Below, piece by piece: positions 7,215-15,939 of a stretch of 64,000 bases of DNA (within the stretch, counting starts at the first letter, position 1; each line of letters starts with the position of its first letter). Below the pieces are notes generated by a model. That model saw only the letters and a list, made by a program, of their open reading frames with translations, did not search any database and had not been told where the DNA came from. Where the stretch lies: positions 1,054,001-1,118,000 of the forward strand of contig OZ006973.1 of the NCBI GenBank assembly GCA_963931085.1, given 5' to 3'. The stretch comes from UMGS1994 sp944386155. Its GTDB lineage: Bacteria; Bacillota; Clostridia; TANB77; CAG-508. The position numbers and the translations under genes are program-made.

Positions 7215-8816
7215 ATGGCAAACACATCAAAGGCAAATTCATCAAAAGTGGGAGGACCGTTCCGCTTCCCATTTGCCGCCAAAAAGGAAGTACCAACTAA
7301 GGAACAGTTGGAAGAGAAAAAGCGAAATGAGGATCTTCTCAAACTTTACGGTCGGGTAAAAGATAGAGATGGTCTGACAGATGAAGAAACAAGGGCATAT
7401 GCTCTCATGTACAATGATCTGGCACCTGGTGATTTAGTAGGAGAAATCTCCGCAAGGAGAGTAAAGAAATTCTTCGACGAATTCATTCAGGAAGATAACC
7501 CTGGTATGTATAATAGGATGCTTTCTTACTATGAGATAAGCTCTCCTAACACATATTCAGAAAAAAAGCTTGAAAAGCTTTCCCGCCAAATTCAGAACTA
7601 CATGGAAAGTATAAGAACCATTGATAACACGATGCGTTACTCTGTATCTTTCGAAAAAGCTGCAAGAGAAATGGCAAAAAAACTTGATGCTCCTAAGAGC
7701 ATGAGCGTAAATGAGCGGGTCAAATGGATCAGACTCTGGTTTATCGTCCTTCGTGACCATGAATGTTTCTTCAATGAACTGGATGATACTGGACGCCTTA
7801 AGGGACCAAAAGTTACAGAAGAAGTCAATCAAATGTACTTCTTCCCAGAATCAATGATCAACTTGAATGCCTCTTATCTTTCCTACATGGAAGATGGAAA
7901 CATCATTTATGATATGATCAAAGAATTCATCGATACATATCCTGATGATGTAAAAGACGTTGTCTACAGGTTTGCTGAACTTGACGGTGTAAACCGACCT
8001 GATTCGTGTAGACTTGGAAGAATCCGCGAAGATATCAAGCGAAAACTTTTTCCAAACTCATGGAGATCGTCAACAATTTACTTCATGACGAAAGAGGGAG
8101 CGAAGTTTATCATTCCTAAGCATTTAAAGCTCGCAGTTCTTGCATACAAAAACGGTGGCATTTCCAAAATGCCGACATTCACAAACCAGATTATCGATGT
8201 ATTTAACGCCTATAAACGGCGTACAGTAACTGCTTACAAATATGGTGAAACTACCATAAATGGAAAGCCCATCGAACTTGGTGTGAGTAGCAATCAGGAG
8301 CTTATGCTGTATGTAAATCTCTACAAATGGCTCCTTGACCACCCTGGTTTCCGCTTTGGAGAGGAGGAAAAGACTTTAGAAGAATATGGTCTTACTACTC
8401 TGCTCTTTGATTCCAGGATGGCAGTAACTGCATGGATTCTCGAAAACGGCTATGCTGTATCAGATGAAGACATCAACTGGCACATGGTAGGTACCGTATT
8501 AAATCCTGATGAGAATTCTGAGCTCTTTATGGATTACTACAATGGTGATCTTCTTTCAAGTGACATCCTTAAGCATTTCGGATTCAATTCCGAAAAGTTA
8601 GCACGTATGTGCTTTAGCTTCAAAGGTCTGTCCCTTTTCGACAGGGCAGAGTTTGAGCGTGTCCTTCGCAGGGTTAGAATGTTCGGCTTCGAACATAGCC
8701 TGGCAAGCGACAAGATTTACGCTCAGCTCTATCAGTATCTTCTTGAGTCCGACATTCCTTGCGGCCCGAAGAAAAAGCCCGTTTCATCATACGGTATTCG
8801 GTTCGCTCTGAAATAA
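7215..8816 (+). CDS. Uncharacterised 533-residue cytosolic protein (high-GC cassette 2)
   Basis: I do not recognise this protein. The first 35 residues are Ser/Lys/Pro-rich and probably disordered. The remainder is a mostly helical, charged, soluble domain with no membrane segment, signal peptide or obvious catalytic motif. The ATG at 7215 follows GGAGGT, and the ATG at 7200 overlaps that site and is unlikely. GC content is roughly 45% against 25% around it. Arginine is written CGG four times in frame without any frame break, unlike every AT-rich gene here. It stands alone with its own promoter, leader hairpin and terminator. Confidence 0.85.
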   Translation: MANTSKANSSKVGGPFRFPFAAKKEVPTKEQLEEKKRNEDLLKLYGRVKDRDGLTDEETRAYALMYNDLAPGDLVGEISARRVKKFFDEFIQEDNPGMYNRMLSYYEISSPNTYSEKKLEKLSRQIQNYMESIRTIDNTMRYSVSFEKAAREMAKKLDAPKSMSVNERVKWIRLWFIVLRDHECFFNELDDTGRLKGPKVTEEVNQMYFFPESMINLNASYLSYMEDGNIIYDMIKEFIDTYPDDVKDVVYRFAELDGVNRPDSCRLGRIREDIKRKLFPNSWRSSTIYFMTKEGAKFIIPKHLKLAVLAYKNGGISKMPTFTNQIIDVFNAYKRRTVTAYKYGETTINGKPIELGVSSNQELMLYVNLYKWLLDHPGFRFGEEEKTLEEYGLTTLLFDSRMAVTAWILENGYAVSDEDINWHMVGTVLNPDENSELFMDYYNGDLLSSDILKHFGFNSEKLARMCFSFKGLSLFDRAEFERVLRRVRMFGFEHSLASDKIYAQLYQYLLESDIPCGPKKKPVSSYGIRFALK

Positions 8817-8825
8817 GTTCTACAA

Positions 8826-8866
8826 CCCCTGCCACGCACGACTTGCGTGGTGGGGCTCTTTTTTTA
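8826..8866 (+). terminator. Terminator of cassette 2
   Basis: CCCC (8826-8829) and CCACGCA pair with TGCGTGG and GGGG (to 8855) around a short loop, with a small internal bulge. The hairpin is followed by CTC and a run of seven T residues. It starts ten bases after the stop codon. Confidence 0.92.
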
Positions 8867-9080
8867 TTCTAATTTTATATATTTTATTGCTAAGTTTTTT
8901 ATAATTAATATTTTATTATTTATTTTTTATTTGATTTTCTATTTAGTATTTTATTTATTAATATTTTATTATTATTATTTTAATTTTATTTTTGTTTTTT
9001 ATTTTTAACATTTAATATTAAATATTTTATAAATAATTTTTAAATACTTATTTTTCTATATTTTTAAATATTTTCCCTTA
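8867..9080. other. Extremely AT-rich gene-free spacer
   Basis: About 210 bases contain almost only A and T in TTTTATT-like runs, with no open frame, ribosome binding site or hairpin of note. The spacer separates the terminators of cassettes 2 and 3, which point towards each other. Confidence 0.7.
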
Positions 9081-9115
9081 AAAGAAAAGAACCATAGACA
9101 ACATTTTGTCTATGG
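9081..9115 (-). terminator. Terminator of cassette 3
   Basis: CCATAGACA (9092-9100) and TGTCTATGG (9107-9115) form a nine-bp stem. On the minus strand it is followed by TTCTTTTCTTTT. It lies about 50 bases beyond the stop codon. Confidence 0.8.
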
Positions 9116-9162
9116 AACACGTAGCATACTAAGAAGAACCTTATACCTATCAAAAAATCTAT

Positions 9163-9597
9163 TTAGCTGAAAATTTTTGTCACAAGATTATATGCCTTAT
9201 CAAAAAAACTATCTGGCAAACTTGACGCAACCTCAATTCTTGCAACAACCGCATCTGCTTTAAATCTCCGGACTTTCTCGTCGTATTTGCATACTTGTGC
9301 TGCAATCTTTCCTTTCCATCTTACTGCACAATAGACATCATCTCCAGAGATGAAAAAGTCTCCTGGAACTAATGAATCAAAAGAAACATAGTCAATCATC
9401 AGTTTTTCCCAAGAATCCCTTTTAGAATAACCAAAAATCTCTGTAAGGTGTCCATCTGGTGCATAATAATACAGTCCACCTCTATTTTTCTCTGAGAGAT
9501 TCTCTACCATGATACATTTATTAATATCATAATAGACTGAATATTTTTCATGAACATTTTCAAGTCTTTCGAACCTTTTAATACCCCTTATTTTCAT
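9163..9597 (-). CDS. Uncharacterised 144-residue protein (high-GC cassette 3)
   Basis: I do not recognise a family. The protein is soluble, mixed alpha/beta, and has no signal peptide. Tyrosine-rich strands in the centre and a glycine-phenylalanine stretch (V-P-G-D-F-F-I-S-G-D-D) suggest a small beta barrel, but this is a guess. AGGAGG precedes the ATG. Base composition and codon use are well above the AT-rich surroundings, with one in-frame CGG arginine (V-R-R). A leader of more than 100 bases separates it from its promoter. It is single, with its own terminator. Confidence 0.75.
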   Translation of the reverse strand: MKIRGIKRFERLENVHEKYSVYYDINKCIMVENLSEKNRGGLYYYAPDGHLTEIFGYSKRDSWEKLMIDYVSFDSLVPGDFFISGDDVYCAVRWKGKIAAQVCKYDEKVRRFKADAVVARIEVASSLPDSFFDKAYNLVTKIFS

Positions 9598-9718
9598 ATC
9601 ATATGCCCTCCTAAAAGTCTTATAAGAAGTATAAAAGTTCTTCCGTTCTGCATGCTATACTTTCTCTATATAAGATAATAATCTCCATACACTAATATAA
9701 TAAAGAAAGTACATTTAT

Positions 9719-9747
9719 ATTATACCACCAGTATACATAATTTTCAA
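9719..9747 (-). promoter_or_regulatory. Promoter of cassette 3
   Basis: On the minus strand TTGAAA (9742-9747) and TATAAT (9719-9724) are 17 bases apart. The -35, spacing and -10 are identical to those of cassettes 1 and 2. The untranslated leader to the ATG at 9597 is about 115 bases and contains a possible stem between GTATA and TATAC. Confidence 0.88.
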
Positions 9748-9784
9748 ATACTCTTTACCATAACTAACTTAAAAGGATTCTTGT

Positions 9785-10267
9785 TTACAATTCTTTTAAA
9801 TACCAAACATCGCACGCATAATGTTCTGTTTCAAGCAATGGCTTATCTAATCTCTTAAATCCATATTTTAGATAAAACTTATTCGCAGCTATCATATTAC
9901 TCAATGTCTCTATATAACATTTTTTGTAATAATTTTTAGCATAATCTAGTGCTATTTTAATAAGTTCATGTGATATTCCTGTTCCTCTTGCCTCTTTTAA
10001 ACAATACATTTTTTGAAGTTCACAGATATCTTCTAAAGCTTCTATCTTTCCTATTCCAGCTCCTCCAACTAGTTTTTTTGTCTCTTTTTCTTCTATTACC
10101 CAATATTTATATCCGTCTTTATTGTAGACTGTAGATAACCTTCCAAGTTCTGAATCTGCCCACGCGAGTCCTTCTCTATTTCCACCAAATTCTATTAAAC
10201 ATGTCCTTATAATATTTTCTATTTCTTTATTATCTTTTTCTTCCAGTTCCCTTATTATATATTTCAT
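9785..10267 (-). CDS. GNAT-family N-acetyltransferase
   Basis: This 160-residue protein begins with IRELEEKDNKEIENII, a typical GNAT first strand and helix. It carries V-G-G-A-G-I-G-K in the central strand, then the acetyl-CoA loop L-K-E-A-R-G-T-G-I (about residues 92-100) and a final N-K-F-Y-L-K-Y-G-F-K motif. The substrate is unknown. It is followed closely by cupin and maltose-acetyltransferase-like genes that may be cotranscribed. Confidence 0.85.
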   Translation of the reverse strand: MKYIIRELEEKDNKEIENIIRTCLIEFGGNREGLAWADSELGRLSTVYNKDGYKYWVIEEKETKKLVGGAGIGKIEALEDICELQKMYCLKEARGTGISHELIKIALDYAKNYYKKCYIETLSNMIAANKFYLKYGFKRLDKPLLETEHYACDVWYLKEL

Positions 10268-10300
10268 AAAATATTTCTTATATTACCTTTCTATCTATAT

Positions 10301-10651
10301 CTAATTCACAATTTTATGTTGGCTATTAGTCCAAGCAGGAGTACAAATCATACTCACTTTACAATAATCAGTAATCCATGCATATTTTTCATTTGGACTT
10401 ATTAGTATTGTATCTCCCATAAAAAACTCCACTTCTTTATCTTCAAATTGTAATTTTCCACTTCCTTCAAGAACATATATAAGCTCTGTTGATTTTGTGT
10501 TCATACAATACTCATTTTCTTTTTCAGGATATCTTGCTGTGATTACTGCTATTCCTAAATCCATTTCTTTATTTTTAAAAGAATATTCTATAGTCTTGCA
10601 GTTTTTACTATTTTCTCCCTTTACTCCTTCATCTTTTCTTATAATTTCCAT
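10301..10651 (-). CDS. Cupin-domain protein
   Basis: The protein has 116 residues and a single cupin beta barrel. The segments E-L-I-Y-V-L-E-G-S-G-K-L (first cupin motif, without the usual histidines) and F-F-M-G-D-T-I-L-I-S-P-N (second motif) are clear. Loss of the His ligands suggests a binding or non-metal cupin. Its ATG overlaps the stop of the upstream acetyltransferase by one base (TAATG), so translation is probably coupled. Confidence 0.8.
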   Translation of the reverse strand: MEIIRKDEGVKGENSKNCKTIEYSFKNKEMDLGIAVITARYPEKENEYCMNTKSTELIYVLEGSGKLQFEDKEVEFFMGDTILISPNEKYAWITDYCKVSMICTPAWTNSQHKIVN

Positions 10652-11235
10652 TATAAATCCTTCCTTTCTTCTATTTTTTTTATTATTCTACAAGGATTTC
10701 CAACACATACGCAATTATCTGGTATATCTTTTGTTACAACGCTACCTGCACCAATTACAACATTACTTCCAATACTAACACCCGGAAGAACTACTACATT
10801 TCCTCCAAACCAGACATTATCTCCAACTTTTATCTTTTTAGCATATTCTAATCCTTCATTTCTCAAAGAATAATCTATTGGATGTCCTGCAGTATAAAAA
10901 CCTGAATTTGGACCTATAAAAACATTATTTCCAAATTCAACTATGTTTGCATCTAATATTACTAAATTATGATTAGCATAAAAATTTTCTCCTACTTTTG
11001 TATTAAATCCATAATCACACCAAAATGGCTGTTCTATTATACATCTTTCTTTCATATCTCCTAAAATATTTTTTAATGCATTTGTTCTTTTTTCTAAATC
11101 AGATGGTTTAATATTGTTATATTCAAAACACAAATCTTGAGTATTGTTTCTTAATCTTAATAAATCTTCATTATAATTTGCGTCATATAACTTGCCACTA
11201 ATCATTTTCTCGTATTCAATTTTATTTTCACTCAT
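10651..11235 (-). CDS. Maltose/galactoside O-acetyltransferase-like (LbetaH) enzyme
   Basis: The sequence begins with the conserved MISGKLYDANYNEDLL N-terminal helix of the Maa/LacA/NodL family. It continues with the catalytic region G-F-Y-T-A-G-H-P-I-D (His is the base) and the hexapeptide left-handed beta helix (V-G-D-N-V-W-F-G-G-N-V and following), ending V-G-N-P-C-R-I-I-K. At 194 residues it has the family length. It would transfer acetyl from acetyl-CoA to a sugar hydroxyl in the cytosol. The exact sugar is not determined. Confidence 0.9.
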   Translation of the reverse strand: MSENKIEYEKMISGKLYDANYNEDLLRLRNNTQDLCFEYNNIKPSDLEKRTNALKNILGDMKERCIIEQPFWCDYGFNTKVGENFYANHNLVILDANIVEFGNNVFIGPNSGFYTAGHPIDYSLRNEGLEYAKKIKVGDNVWFGGNVVVLPGVSIGSNVVIGAGSVVTKDIPDNCVCVGNPCRIIKKIEERKDL

Positions 11236-11251
11236 ACATAACTCCTAAAAT

Positions 11252-11283
11252 ATAATATTAATAATATTAATAATATTATTAAT
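11252..11283. repeat. Short AT direct repeat
   Basis: The unit AATATT(A)AT is repeated about four times upstream of the acetyltransferase start. It is probably simple low-complexity sequence in its leader. Confidence 0.5.
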
Positions 11284-11410
11284 TTTACTACTTATTTATT
11301 ATCATAATTATAATATCACAAATTTGAATTTTTTATTAGTATTTATTTTCTCTTATTTATTATTTATTAAATATCTATTATTTCAATTATTCTAATTAGT
11401 ATACATAATG

Positions 11411-11439
11411 TTGTTGTTTTTTCCTATTTGTGCTATAAT
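11411..11439 (+). promoter_or_regulatory. Promoter of cassette 4
   Basis: TTGTTG (11411-11416) and TATAAT (11434-11439) are 17 bases apart. TGC immediately before the -10 makes it an extended -10. The start codon is about 30 bases downstream. Confidence 0.85.
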
Positions 11440-11470
11440 ATTTTTATTCTATATAGAAAGGAGTGTTACA

Positions 11471-11941
11471 ATGCCATATCTTATTTCACTTACTAAGGAT
11501 GATTTTCGTGAATATCGGAAGGAGTTTGGAAAAGTAGAATATAGCTTCACAAAGAAAGGAGAGCCTCCACTTATGGAAGCTGGTCTCATTAAACAGCTTT
11601 CTATGACAGCTCTCATGAACAGAAATGACTACAACCAGATTATGGACAGTCCTCGAAGCACATTATATCTTTTCAAAAGCGATGAGGACAATCAAACTAT
11701 CGGTGTCTTGGCTGTCACATTTGATAAAAAGATATGTACTATCAGCGAGTTTTGTGTTTTTGAACATTTCAAAGGCCTTGGCACTAAGTTGTTTGAGGAA
11801 GTCTGTGCTCTCTGTCGTGAAAAAGGCACTTATGAGATTGAACTCTGGTGTGGTTTTCCCGGTTCACAAGAATTCTGGAAGAAGCTCGGTTTCTACGAAA
11901 GAAAGCCTCTCATATTCTATAAGAGAATCTCTAGAAGGTAA
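11471..11941 (+). CDS. GNAT-family N-acetyltransferase (high-GC cassette 4)
   Basis: This 156-residue protein has a GNAT core: T-I-G-V-L-A-V-T-F central strand, the acetyl-CoA loop V-F-E-H-F-K-G-L-G-T-K-L-F, and the ending F-W-K-K-L-G-F-Y-E-R. The ATG at 11471 has an AGGAG site, whereas the upstream ATG at 11408 lies before the promoter. Base composition is well above the backbone. It contains one in-frame CGG (E-Y-R-K) followed by AAG, the same context as the frameshift sites, yet its frame stays intact. A +1 shift there would meet a stop within seven codons. Confidence 0.87.
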   Translation: MPYLISLTKDDFREYRKEFGKVEYSFTKKGEPPLMEAGLIKQLSMTALMNRNDYNQIMDSPRSTLYLFKSDEDNQTIGVLAVTFDKKICTISEFCVFEHFKGLGTKLFEEVCALCREKGTYEIELWCGFPGSQEFWKKLGFYERKPLIFYKRISRR

Positions 11942-11967
11942 GTTTTAAAAGGAGGAGTAACACAAAA

Positions 11968-12015
11968 AAGGAATTCCCGTGGCTAGATCTTTTTGGCCAC
12001 GGGAGTTCCTTTTAT
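11968..12015 (+). terminator. Terminator of cassette 4
   Basis: CCCGTGGC (11976-11983) pairs with GCCACGGG (11996-12003), extended outward by AAGGAATT with AGTTCCTT. A T-rich tail follows. It is one of the longest perfect stems in the window. Confidence 0.92.
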
Positions 12016-12062
12016 CTTGTTTTTTGTTTTTTCATTTTTTGTTTTTTCGTTTTTTATTTTTA

Positions 12063-13919
12063 TTATTTTTTATCTTTATTTAATTCTTTATACCTCTTAA
12101 TTTTCATAGTAGAAGTTTTTTCAAACTCCCCTTCTTTTATTTCTAAACTTTTTACAGCTTTATATGAAGTTAATTTTTTATTTACTTCTTTTATTTTGTT
12201 CCAAATTAAATCATATATTTCTTTTTCAGAGATCTTACCATGTAATTCTTCTATTTTCTCATAATCTGGAATTACTCTTGCTGTAATTATCAATTCTTTT
12301 TGTTCTTTTTTGCTGTTTTTATCAGGTTCTTTTCCATAAACCATAGATTCTTTAATTTCATCTACTTTATCAAGCATCATTTCAATTTCTTCAGGATAAA
12401 TATTCTTACCATTTTGAGTAACAATAACATTTTTACTTCTTCCTGTTATAAAGATAAATCCATCATCATCTATATATCCAATATCTCCTGAATTGAAATA
12501 ACCATCTTCATCTATTACTTTCTTTGTTTCTTCTTCATCTTCGTAATATCCAATCATTAATGTAGGAGTTTTAATTAATATTTCTCCTTCACCATTTTCA
12601 TTTGGATTTTTGATTTTAACTTGTGCTTGAACTATTGGTTTTCCAGCAGATCCTATGCAAGGTTTATATTCTGGTGTAAGTGCTGATATTGGAGCTGTTT
12701 CAGTTAAACCATATCCTTGTAGGAATGTAATTCCTATGTTTTCAAGCCAAACTCCTACTTTTTTATCTATAGGAGCTGCAGCAGAAACTACTATTCTTAA
12801 GTTTCCACCTAAATTATCATATATTTCTTTAAATACTTTTTTCTTTATATCAAATCCTGCTGCTTTTAATACATTTGTAACATGAATCATAGTATTTACT
12901 ATTTTATCTTTTTTACTTTTTACTATTTGTTCATTTATTTTTTTATATAAACTTTCTACTAAAAGTGGAACTGTTAGTATAGCTGTAGGTTTTGCTTCTT
13001 GAAGATTTGGTACTATGTATCTTAACCCTTCACATATTGCAACAGATGCTCCTTGTGACATTGGATATAAAAATCCTATTGTAGATTCATAACAATGATG
13101 AAGTGGAAGTACTGAAAATAGTCTATCTGAAGGATAAAGTCTTACATATGCAGTAACTGCATTTATATTTTCTGCTAAATTTCTATTATTAAGCATTACA
13201 CCTTTTGATTTAGCAGTAGTTCCAGATGTAAAGAACAATACTTTAAATTCTTCTGGATCAATTTCTATTTCTTCAAAAGTTTTATTTCCTGAATTTCTTA
13301 AAGCTTTTCCAAGTTCTATTAGATTTAAAAGACCTACATCTTTTCCTTCTAATTTTTTATCAGATCTCATTTCTATAAAATATTCAACTTCTGGCACATT
13401 TTCTTTTACTTTATTTATTGCTTCACCATTTTTTGGAGAATATATTATAGCAGAAGCTCTAGACCTTCTAACTAAATTCTCTATTTCATTTTCTGGAAGT
13501 TCTCTATCTATTGGAGAAACAATCCCAACTCCACAAAGCATTGCCATGTATGAAACATACCAACCATATTGTGTTTCTCCTATAATTATTACTCTTTTAT
13601 CTTTTAAGTTTAATATATTAATCAAAGCTGTTCCTAGTGCAAAAACATCTTCTCCAAATTCTTTATATGTTATAACTTTATAAGGTTCTTTATGATTTGG
13701 TTTTTCTAGTATACATGATTCATTTGGATATTTTTCTACTGATCTTAAGAAAAATTCTTTTACAGTTTTATAATGAGTTCTGTCTTCATATGGAGTATTT
13801 CTTTTTTTAGTATTATGTTTTTCCATTTTTTCATAATCTATATTTGTAAGCTCATCCTCCATATTCATTTTCATTTTTTTAAATTTGATTTCAGGCATTT
13901 TAAAATCTCTTAGTCCCAT
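12063..13919 (-). CDS. AMP-forming long-chain acyl-CoA synthetase-like enzyme
   Basis: The 618-residue protein carries the ANL-superfamily signature motifs in order: F-F-T-S-G-T-T-A-K-S-K-G-V (P-loop), G-Y-G-L-T-E-T-A-P, Y-F-N-S-G-D-I-G-Y-I-D and a C-terminal catalytic lysine region K-T-S-T-M-K-I-K-R. It would activate a fatty acid to acyl-AMP and then acyl-CoA or an acyl carrier. A 70-residue charged N-terminal extension precedes the domain. Two hydrophobic stretches (A-M-L-C-G-V-G-I-V) are internal, not membrane helices. RBS and start are good. Confidence 0.9.
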   Translation of the reverse strand: MGLRDFKMPEIKFKKMKMNMEDELTNIDYEKMEKHNTKKRNTPYEDRTHYKTVKEFFLRSVEKYPNESCILEKPNHKEPYKVITYKEFGEDVFALGTALINILNLKDKRVIIIGETQYGWYVSYMAMLCGVGIVSPIDRELPENEIENLVRRSRASAIIYSPKNGEAINKVKENVPEVEYFIEMRSDKKLEGKDVGLLNLIELGKALRNSGNKTFEEIEIDPEEFKVLFFTSGTTAKSKGVMLNNRNLAENINAVTAYVRLYPSDRLFSVLPLHHCYESTIGFLYPMSQGASVAICEGLRYIVPNLQEAKPTAILTVPLLVESLYKKINEQIVKSKKDKIVNTMIHVTNVLKAAGFDIKKKVFKEIYDNLGGNLRIVVSAAAPIDKKVGVWLENIGITFLQGYGLTETAPISALTPEYKPCIGSAGKPIVQAQVKIKNPNENGEGEILIKTPTLMIGYYEDEEETKKVIDEDGYFNSGDIGYIDDDGFIFITGRSKNVIVTQNGKNIYPEEIEMMLDKVDEIKESMVYGKEPDKNSKKEQKELIITARVIPDYEKIEELHGKISEKEIYDLIWNKIKEVNKKLTSYKAVKSLEIKEGEFEKTSTMKIKRYKELNKDKK

Positions 13920-13986
13920 TTTTTTACCTCTTTCTAATAATATTCATATTACAAATTTTTATTATTTAAAGTTATTTAAATTCAAA

Positions 13987-15585
13987 TTATTTTTTCATTA
14001 AGTTTTTAATGTATTCTACTTCTTCGTCACTATTCAATCTCATAAATATTGGCTCACCTTTTTCAATTACTTTAACATTTTTAATTTCTTTAAATTCTTT
14101 TAATGAATCAAAAGTAATTGTTTTTGAATCAATACCTATTTGTCTTAATATATTATCTGATGTATCGTTCATTACAGGTCTTATCAATATTGCTATCTCT
14201 CTAAGTCCTGCAATTAAGTGATACATTGTAGATTTTAATTTTTCTAACTTTTCTTCTTTCTCTTTATCTGATTCTCCTTCTACTTCTTTTGCAAGCACCC
14301 ATGGTGAAGTTTCATCAATATATTTGTTTGTTCTTGCAACAAAAGTCCATATAGATTGAAGAGCATTTGCTATTTCATATTCTTTCATATTATTTTCAAA
14401 TTCATTAATTACATTTTTAGCATCTTCTTCATAAGACTCATCTACTTCATTTTTAATACCATTATATTCTGGAACTATTCCACCAAAATATTTATTTACC
14501 ATTGATACTGTTCTATTTAGTAAATTACTTAAATCATTACATAAATCAAAATTATATCTAGCTACAAAGTTTTCTGGAGTAAATAATCCATCAGATGAAG
14601 TTGGAACTTCTCTTAATAAGAAATATTTAGTTGCATCTAGTCCATATTTTTCTATTAAATCATCTGGATATATGACATTTCCTTTAGATTTAGACATTTT
14701 TCCGTCTTTCATTGTTATCCAATTGTGAACTACTATCGTTTTTGGAAGTGGAAGATCAAGTGCCATTAAAAATATTGGCCAATAAATCAAGTGAAATCTT
14801 GCTATATCTTTTCCAACAAATTGTACATCTGGTTCCCAGTATTTTTTAAATAAACTGTCATCATCTGATGTATATCCAAGAGCTGTTAAATAATTCATAA
14901 GAGCATCAAGCCATACATATATTACGTGTTTTTCATCACTTAAAACTTTAATTCCCCAGTCAAAAGATGTTCTCGTAACACATAAATCTTCAAGTCCTGG
15001 TTTTATAAAATTATTAATCATTTCCGTTTTTCTATATGCTGGTTTTATAAAATCTGGATGATCCTCATAATATTTTAATAATTTATCTACATATTTTTTC
15101 ATATTGAAGAAATATGCTTCTTCTTTCATCTTCTTAACTTCTCTTCCACAATCAGGACATTTTCCATCTACAAGTTGAGTTTCTGTAAAATATGATTCAC
15201 ATGGCTCACAATACCATCCTTCATATTCTCCTTTATAAATATCACCTTGAGCTAAAAACTTTTCGAATATTTTTTGGCAAGCTTTTATGTGATATTCATC
15301 AGTTGTTCTTATATATTTAGTATAATTTATATTCATTTTTTCCCAAAGTTCTTTTGCTTGTTTTGCTTGCTTATCTACATATTCTTTTGGATTCAAGCCA
15401 GCTTCTTTTGCTTTTGACTCTATTTTTTGTCCATGTTCATCTGTTCCTGTTAAGAAAAATGTATCATATCCTTGTAATCTTTTATATCTATTAATACAGT
15501 CAGCTAAAACTTCTGTATATGCTGTTCCTATATGAAACTTTCCACTTGGATAATATATTGGTGTTGTTAGATAAAATTTTTCCAT
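13987..15585 (-). CDS. metG: Methionyl-tRNA synthetase
   Basis: The class I signatures are plain: F-H-I-G-T-A near residue 18 (HIGH) and K-M-S-K-S-K-G-N near residue 296. A zinc finger C-E-P-C ... C-P-D-C sits in the connective peptide, as in the MetG1 type. The protein stops at about 532 residues, so it lacks the C-terminal EMAP/tRNA-binding domain of longer forms. It charges tRNA-Met. The ATG at 15585 follows GAGGAAG. It has its own promoter at 15619-15647. No in-frame CGG occurs in this essential gene. Confidence 0.96.
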   Translation of the reverse strand: MEKFYLTTPIYYPSGKFHIGTAYTEVLADCINRYKRLQGYDTFFLTGTDEHGQKIESKAKEAGLNPKEYVDKQAKQAKELWEKMNINYTKYIRTTDEYHIKACQKIFEKFLAQGDIYKGEYEGWYCEPCESYFTETQLVDGKCPDCGREVKKMKEEAYFFNMKKYVDKLLKYYEDHPDFIKPAYRKTEMINNFIKPGLEDLCVTRTSFDWGIKVLSDEKHVIYVWLDALMNYLTALGYTSDDDSLFKKYWEPDVQFVGKDIARFHLIYWPIFLMALDLPLPKTIVVHNWITMKDGKMSKSKGNVIYPDDLIEKYGLDATKYFLLREVPTSSDGLFTPENFVARYNFDLCNDLSNLLNRTVSMVNKYFGGIVPEYNGIKNEVDESYEEDAKNVINEFENNMKEYEIANALQSIWTFVARTNKYIDETSPWVLAKEVEGESDKEKEEKLEKLKSTMYHLIAGLREIAILIRPVMNDTSDNILRQIGIDSKTITFDSLKEFKEIKNVKVIEKGEPIFMRLNSDEEVEYIKNLMKK

Positions 15586-15618
15586 ATAACTTCTTCCTCT
15601 CATATTTTTTACTCTATT

Positions 15619-15647
15619 ATTTTACTACCAAATCCGAAATTTATCAA
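15619..15647 (-). promoter_or_regulatory. Promoter of metG
   Basis: On the minus strand TTGATA (15642-15647) and TAAAAT (15619-15624) are 17 bases apart, placing transcription start about 30 bases before the ATG. There is no room for a T-box or long leader. Confidence 0.8.
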
Positions 15648-15680
15648 TAATATTGAGCAATTTAAGTATATAACGAAAAA

Positions 15681-15737
15681 AATAAAAATAGCTAAGTAAT
15701 TAAATTATATTTAATAATATACATAGCTATTTTTATT
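15681..15737 (-). terminator. Terminator of the ferredoxin operon
   Basis: AATAAAAATAGCTA (15681-15694) and TAGCTATTTTTATT (15724-15737) form a 14-bp perfect stem with an AT-rich loop. T residues follow on the minus strand. It lies five bases past the ferredoxin stop. Confidence 0.85.
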
Positions 15738-15741
15738 TTAA

Positions 15742-15939
15742 TTATTCTTCTACTTCTTCTAGCACTAATGCCTTCTTAGGACAAAATGAAGAACATTTGC
15801 CACAAGATATACATTTACTATAATCTATTGTTGGTGCTTCAAATTCTTTTTGACTTAATGCTCCAACTGGACAAATTGAAACAGAAGGACATTTATGATT
15901 TTGCGGGCATTTGTCTACTATTATTTTTAATTTTTTCAT
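15742..15939 (-). CDS. Small 4Fe-4S ferredoxin-like protein
   Basis: This 65-residue protein has a canonical cluster motif C-I-S-C-G-K-C-S-S-F-C-P in its second half and a looser cysteine set (C-P-Q-N-H-K-C ... C-P-V-G-A-L) in its first half, so one or two 4Fe-4S clusters are possible. It probably carries electrons in the cytosol. Its ATG overlaps the end of the upstream GNAT gene by four bases, so the two are translationally coupled. Confidence 0.88.
   Translation of the reverse strand: MKKLKIIVDKCPQNHKCPSVSICPVGALSQKEFEAPTIDYSKCISCGKCSSFCPKKALVLEEVEE

Noticed and set aside
7010..7342. N-terminal extension of the membrane protein ending at 6077
   Set aside because: The open frame upstream of 7009 runs through a promoter and antisense to cassette 2, whereas an ideal GGAGGAGG site supports the start at 7009.
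15586..15660. Leader regulation of metG
   Set aside because: The promoter at 15619-15647 leaves only about 30 bases before the start, too short for a riboswitch or T-box.
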